Shown here: piece after piece, positions 34,420 through 34,997 of the stretch
Numbering within the stretch: position 1 is the first letter of the stretch
Layout of the letters: each line of letters starts with the position of its first letter
From: Deltaproteobacteria bacterium
Lineage (GTDB): Bacteria > Desulfobacterota > Desulfobulbia > Desulfobulbales > Desulfobulbaceae
Direction of reading: 5' to 3'
DNA length: 34,997 bases
NCBI GenBank assembly: GCA_024280455.1
Contig: JAJRQC010000113.1
Location: 1-34,997 of the forward strand
Made by a program: the position numbers and the translations under genes
The notes under the pieces: generated by a model
Seen by the model: the letters and a program-made list of their open reading frames with translations, nothing else
The model's database searches: none
Told to the model about the DNA's origin: nothing

Positions 34420-34671
34420 GTGATTCTCTACCCCAAAATTACAAAAAACTCCGTAGCGGACATTATGCGCACAGAAAAAGAATTGGATTTTCTTGAAGCC
34501 TTGATCCCAACTCTTGCGGAAGGTGCCTTCAAAAAAGCATATGTAGATGCATTGAGCAGTGGTAGCTCTGTTCTGGAGGCCATTGATGGAAAAATTATTG
34601 AGATTTTTCCTGATGGGACGCAAAAATTCATCAAGCTAATTGCTGCTGATAGAATAATTAAAAGCCAATAG
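34420..34671 (+). CDS. Small hypothetical protein
   Basis: This 83-residue frame from GTG 34420, or 68 residues from ATG 34465, gives MRTEKELDFLEALIPTLAEG and a tail VLEAIDGKIIEIFPDGTQKFIK. The tail has a regular beta-hairpin look (DGKIIEIFPDGT). No family is recognised and no strong Shine-Dalgarno is present. A TATAAT box 18 bases upstream of GTG supports transcription. It is the only plus-strand gene in this right-hand part. Confidence 0.55.
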   Translation: MILYPKITKNSVADIMRTEKELDFLEALIPTLAEGAFKKAYVDALSSGSSVLEAIDGKIIEIFPDGTQKFIKLIAADRIIKSQ

Positions 34672-34684
34672 CCCTCCAAGAATA

Positions 34685-34997
34685 TCACTCCATTTTCCAC
34701 GGCTGCCTGCCCTTATCAAGAATCGAGGTCGGATCAAAGGCTGAACCCTTCTGAAAATCATACATCAGGAAGTTATCACCTTTAGTGTTTCCCTGCAGGT
34801 AGCGAATGGCCCGGTAGAGTTTTCTTTCCAGCTCGGATAAGGCAATAACCCCGCTGGGGGAGCATTACGTGCGTGTCCCCAGGACTTTTTTTGCCTGATC
34901 CCGCGTCACGTACTGTGCAAAGGCGTTGTTAAACGTCCCGTTGACAAGAGAACAACGCAATCGGAGCATACCATTGCCATTTGACTTTAACCACCAG
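34685..34997 (-). pseudogene. Gene entering from the right edge, interrupted by an in-frame stop
   Basis: On the minus strand one frame is open from the window edge, giving MLRLRCSLVNGTFNNAFAQY and ending VLGTRT at TAA (34865-34867). The same frame then resumes as SGVIALSELERKLYRAIRYL, passes through GDNFLMYDFQKGSAFDPTSI, and ends at TGA (34685-34687). Both halves look like real protein, so this is probably one gene with a nonsense mutation. The family is not recognised. Confidence 0.45.

Overview
The window looks like a piece of a large conjugative plasmid or integrative conjugative element carrying a defence island. The host is probably a Gram-negative bacterium with intermediate G+C. F-type TraH and TraG genes, Gram-negative style SSB and ParA genes and the general protein style would fit a sulfate-reducer-like Desulfobacterota host, but that is an inference: there is no rRNA or tRNA here to test it.

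Left block (1-7461, plus strand). A plasmid/ICE maintenance set: a Cas4/RecB-like nuclease, SSB, an N6-methylase-like DUF6094 protein, an unknown 206-aa protein, a 5' helicase fragment abutting a DUF932 fragment (a probable deletion junction), a HigBA toxin-antitoxin cassette between two near-identical terminators, and a ParA gene with a small partner protein flanked by CTATAC-type repeats. Four genes in this block share a similar G/C-blocked 5' leader that can also pair with its own Shine-Dalgarno sequence.

Central block (7625-28192, plus strand). The six genes of a type 3 BREX phage-defence system occur in canonical order: brxF, brxC, pglXI, brxHII, pglZ, brxA. Nested between them are extra modules: a four-helix-bundle S23-like gene inside heptanucleotide inverted repeats, an AlbA_2/Schlafen-type putative regulator, an IetAS-like AAA-ATPase plus subtilisin pair, and a small protein plus an AIPR protein. 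Most junctions overlap (ATGA, TAATG or GTGA), so this reads as one long co-expressed operon. PglXI should modify host DNA. BrxC, PglZ, BrxHII, BrxF and BrxA should provide phage exclusion. The nested genes probably add abortive-infection or accessory functions. Copies of the heptanucleotide palindrome also lie in frame inside pglXI and brxHII. The middle of pglXI is strikingly AT-rich and may be a swapped specificity region. ietA appears to carry a one-base frameshift.

Right block (28306-34997, mostly minus strand). A small zinc-ribbon gene is followed by mating-pair stabilisation genes traH, a 68-aa gene and traG (split into two overlapping frames at an A6 run). Next come a RelE-like/XRE toxin-antitoxin pair, a small unknown gene, and at the edge a minus-strand gene with an in-frame stop.

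The most unusual signals are the heptanucleotide palindromic element associated with the S23-like gene and the family of structured leaders in the left block.
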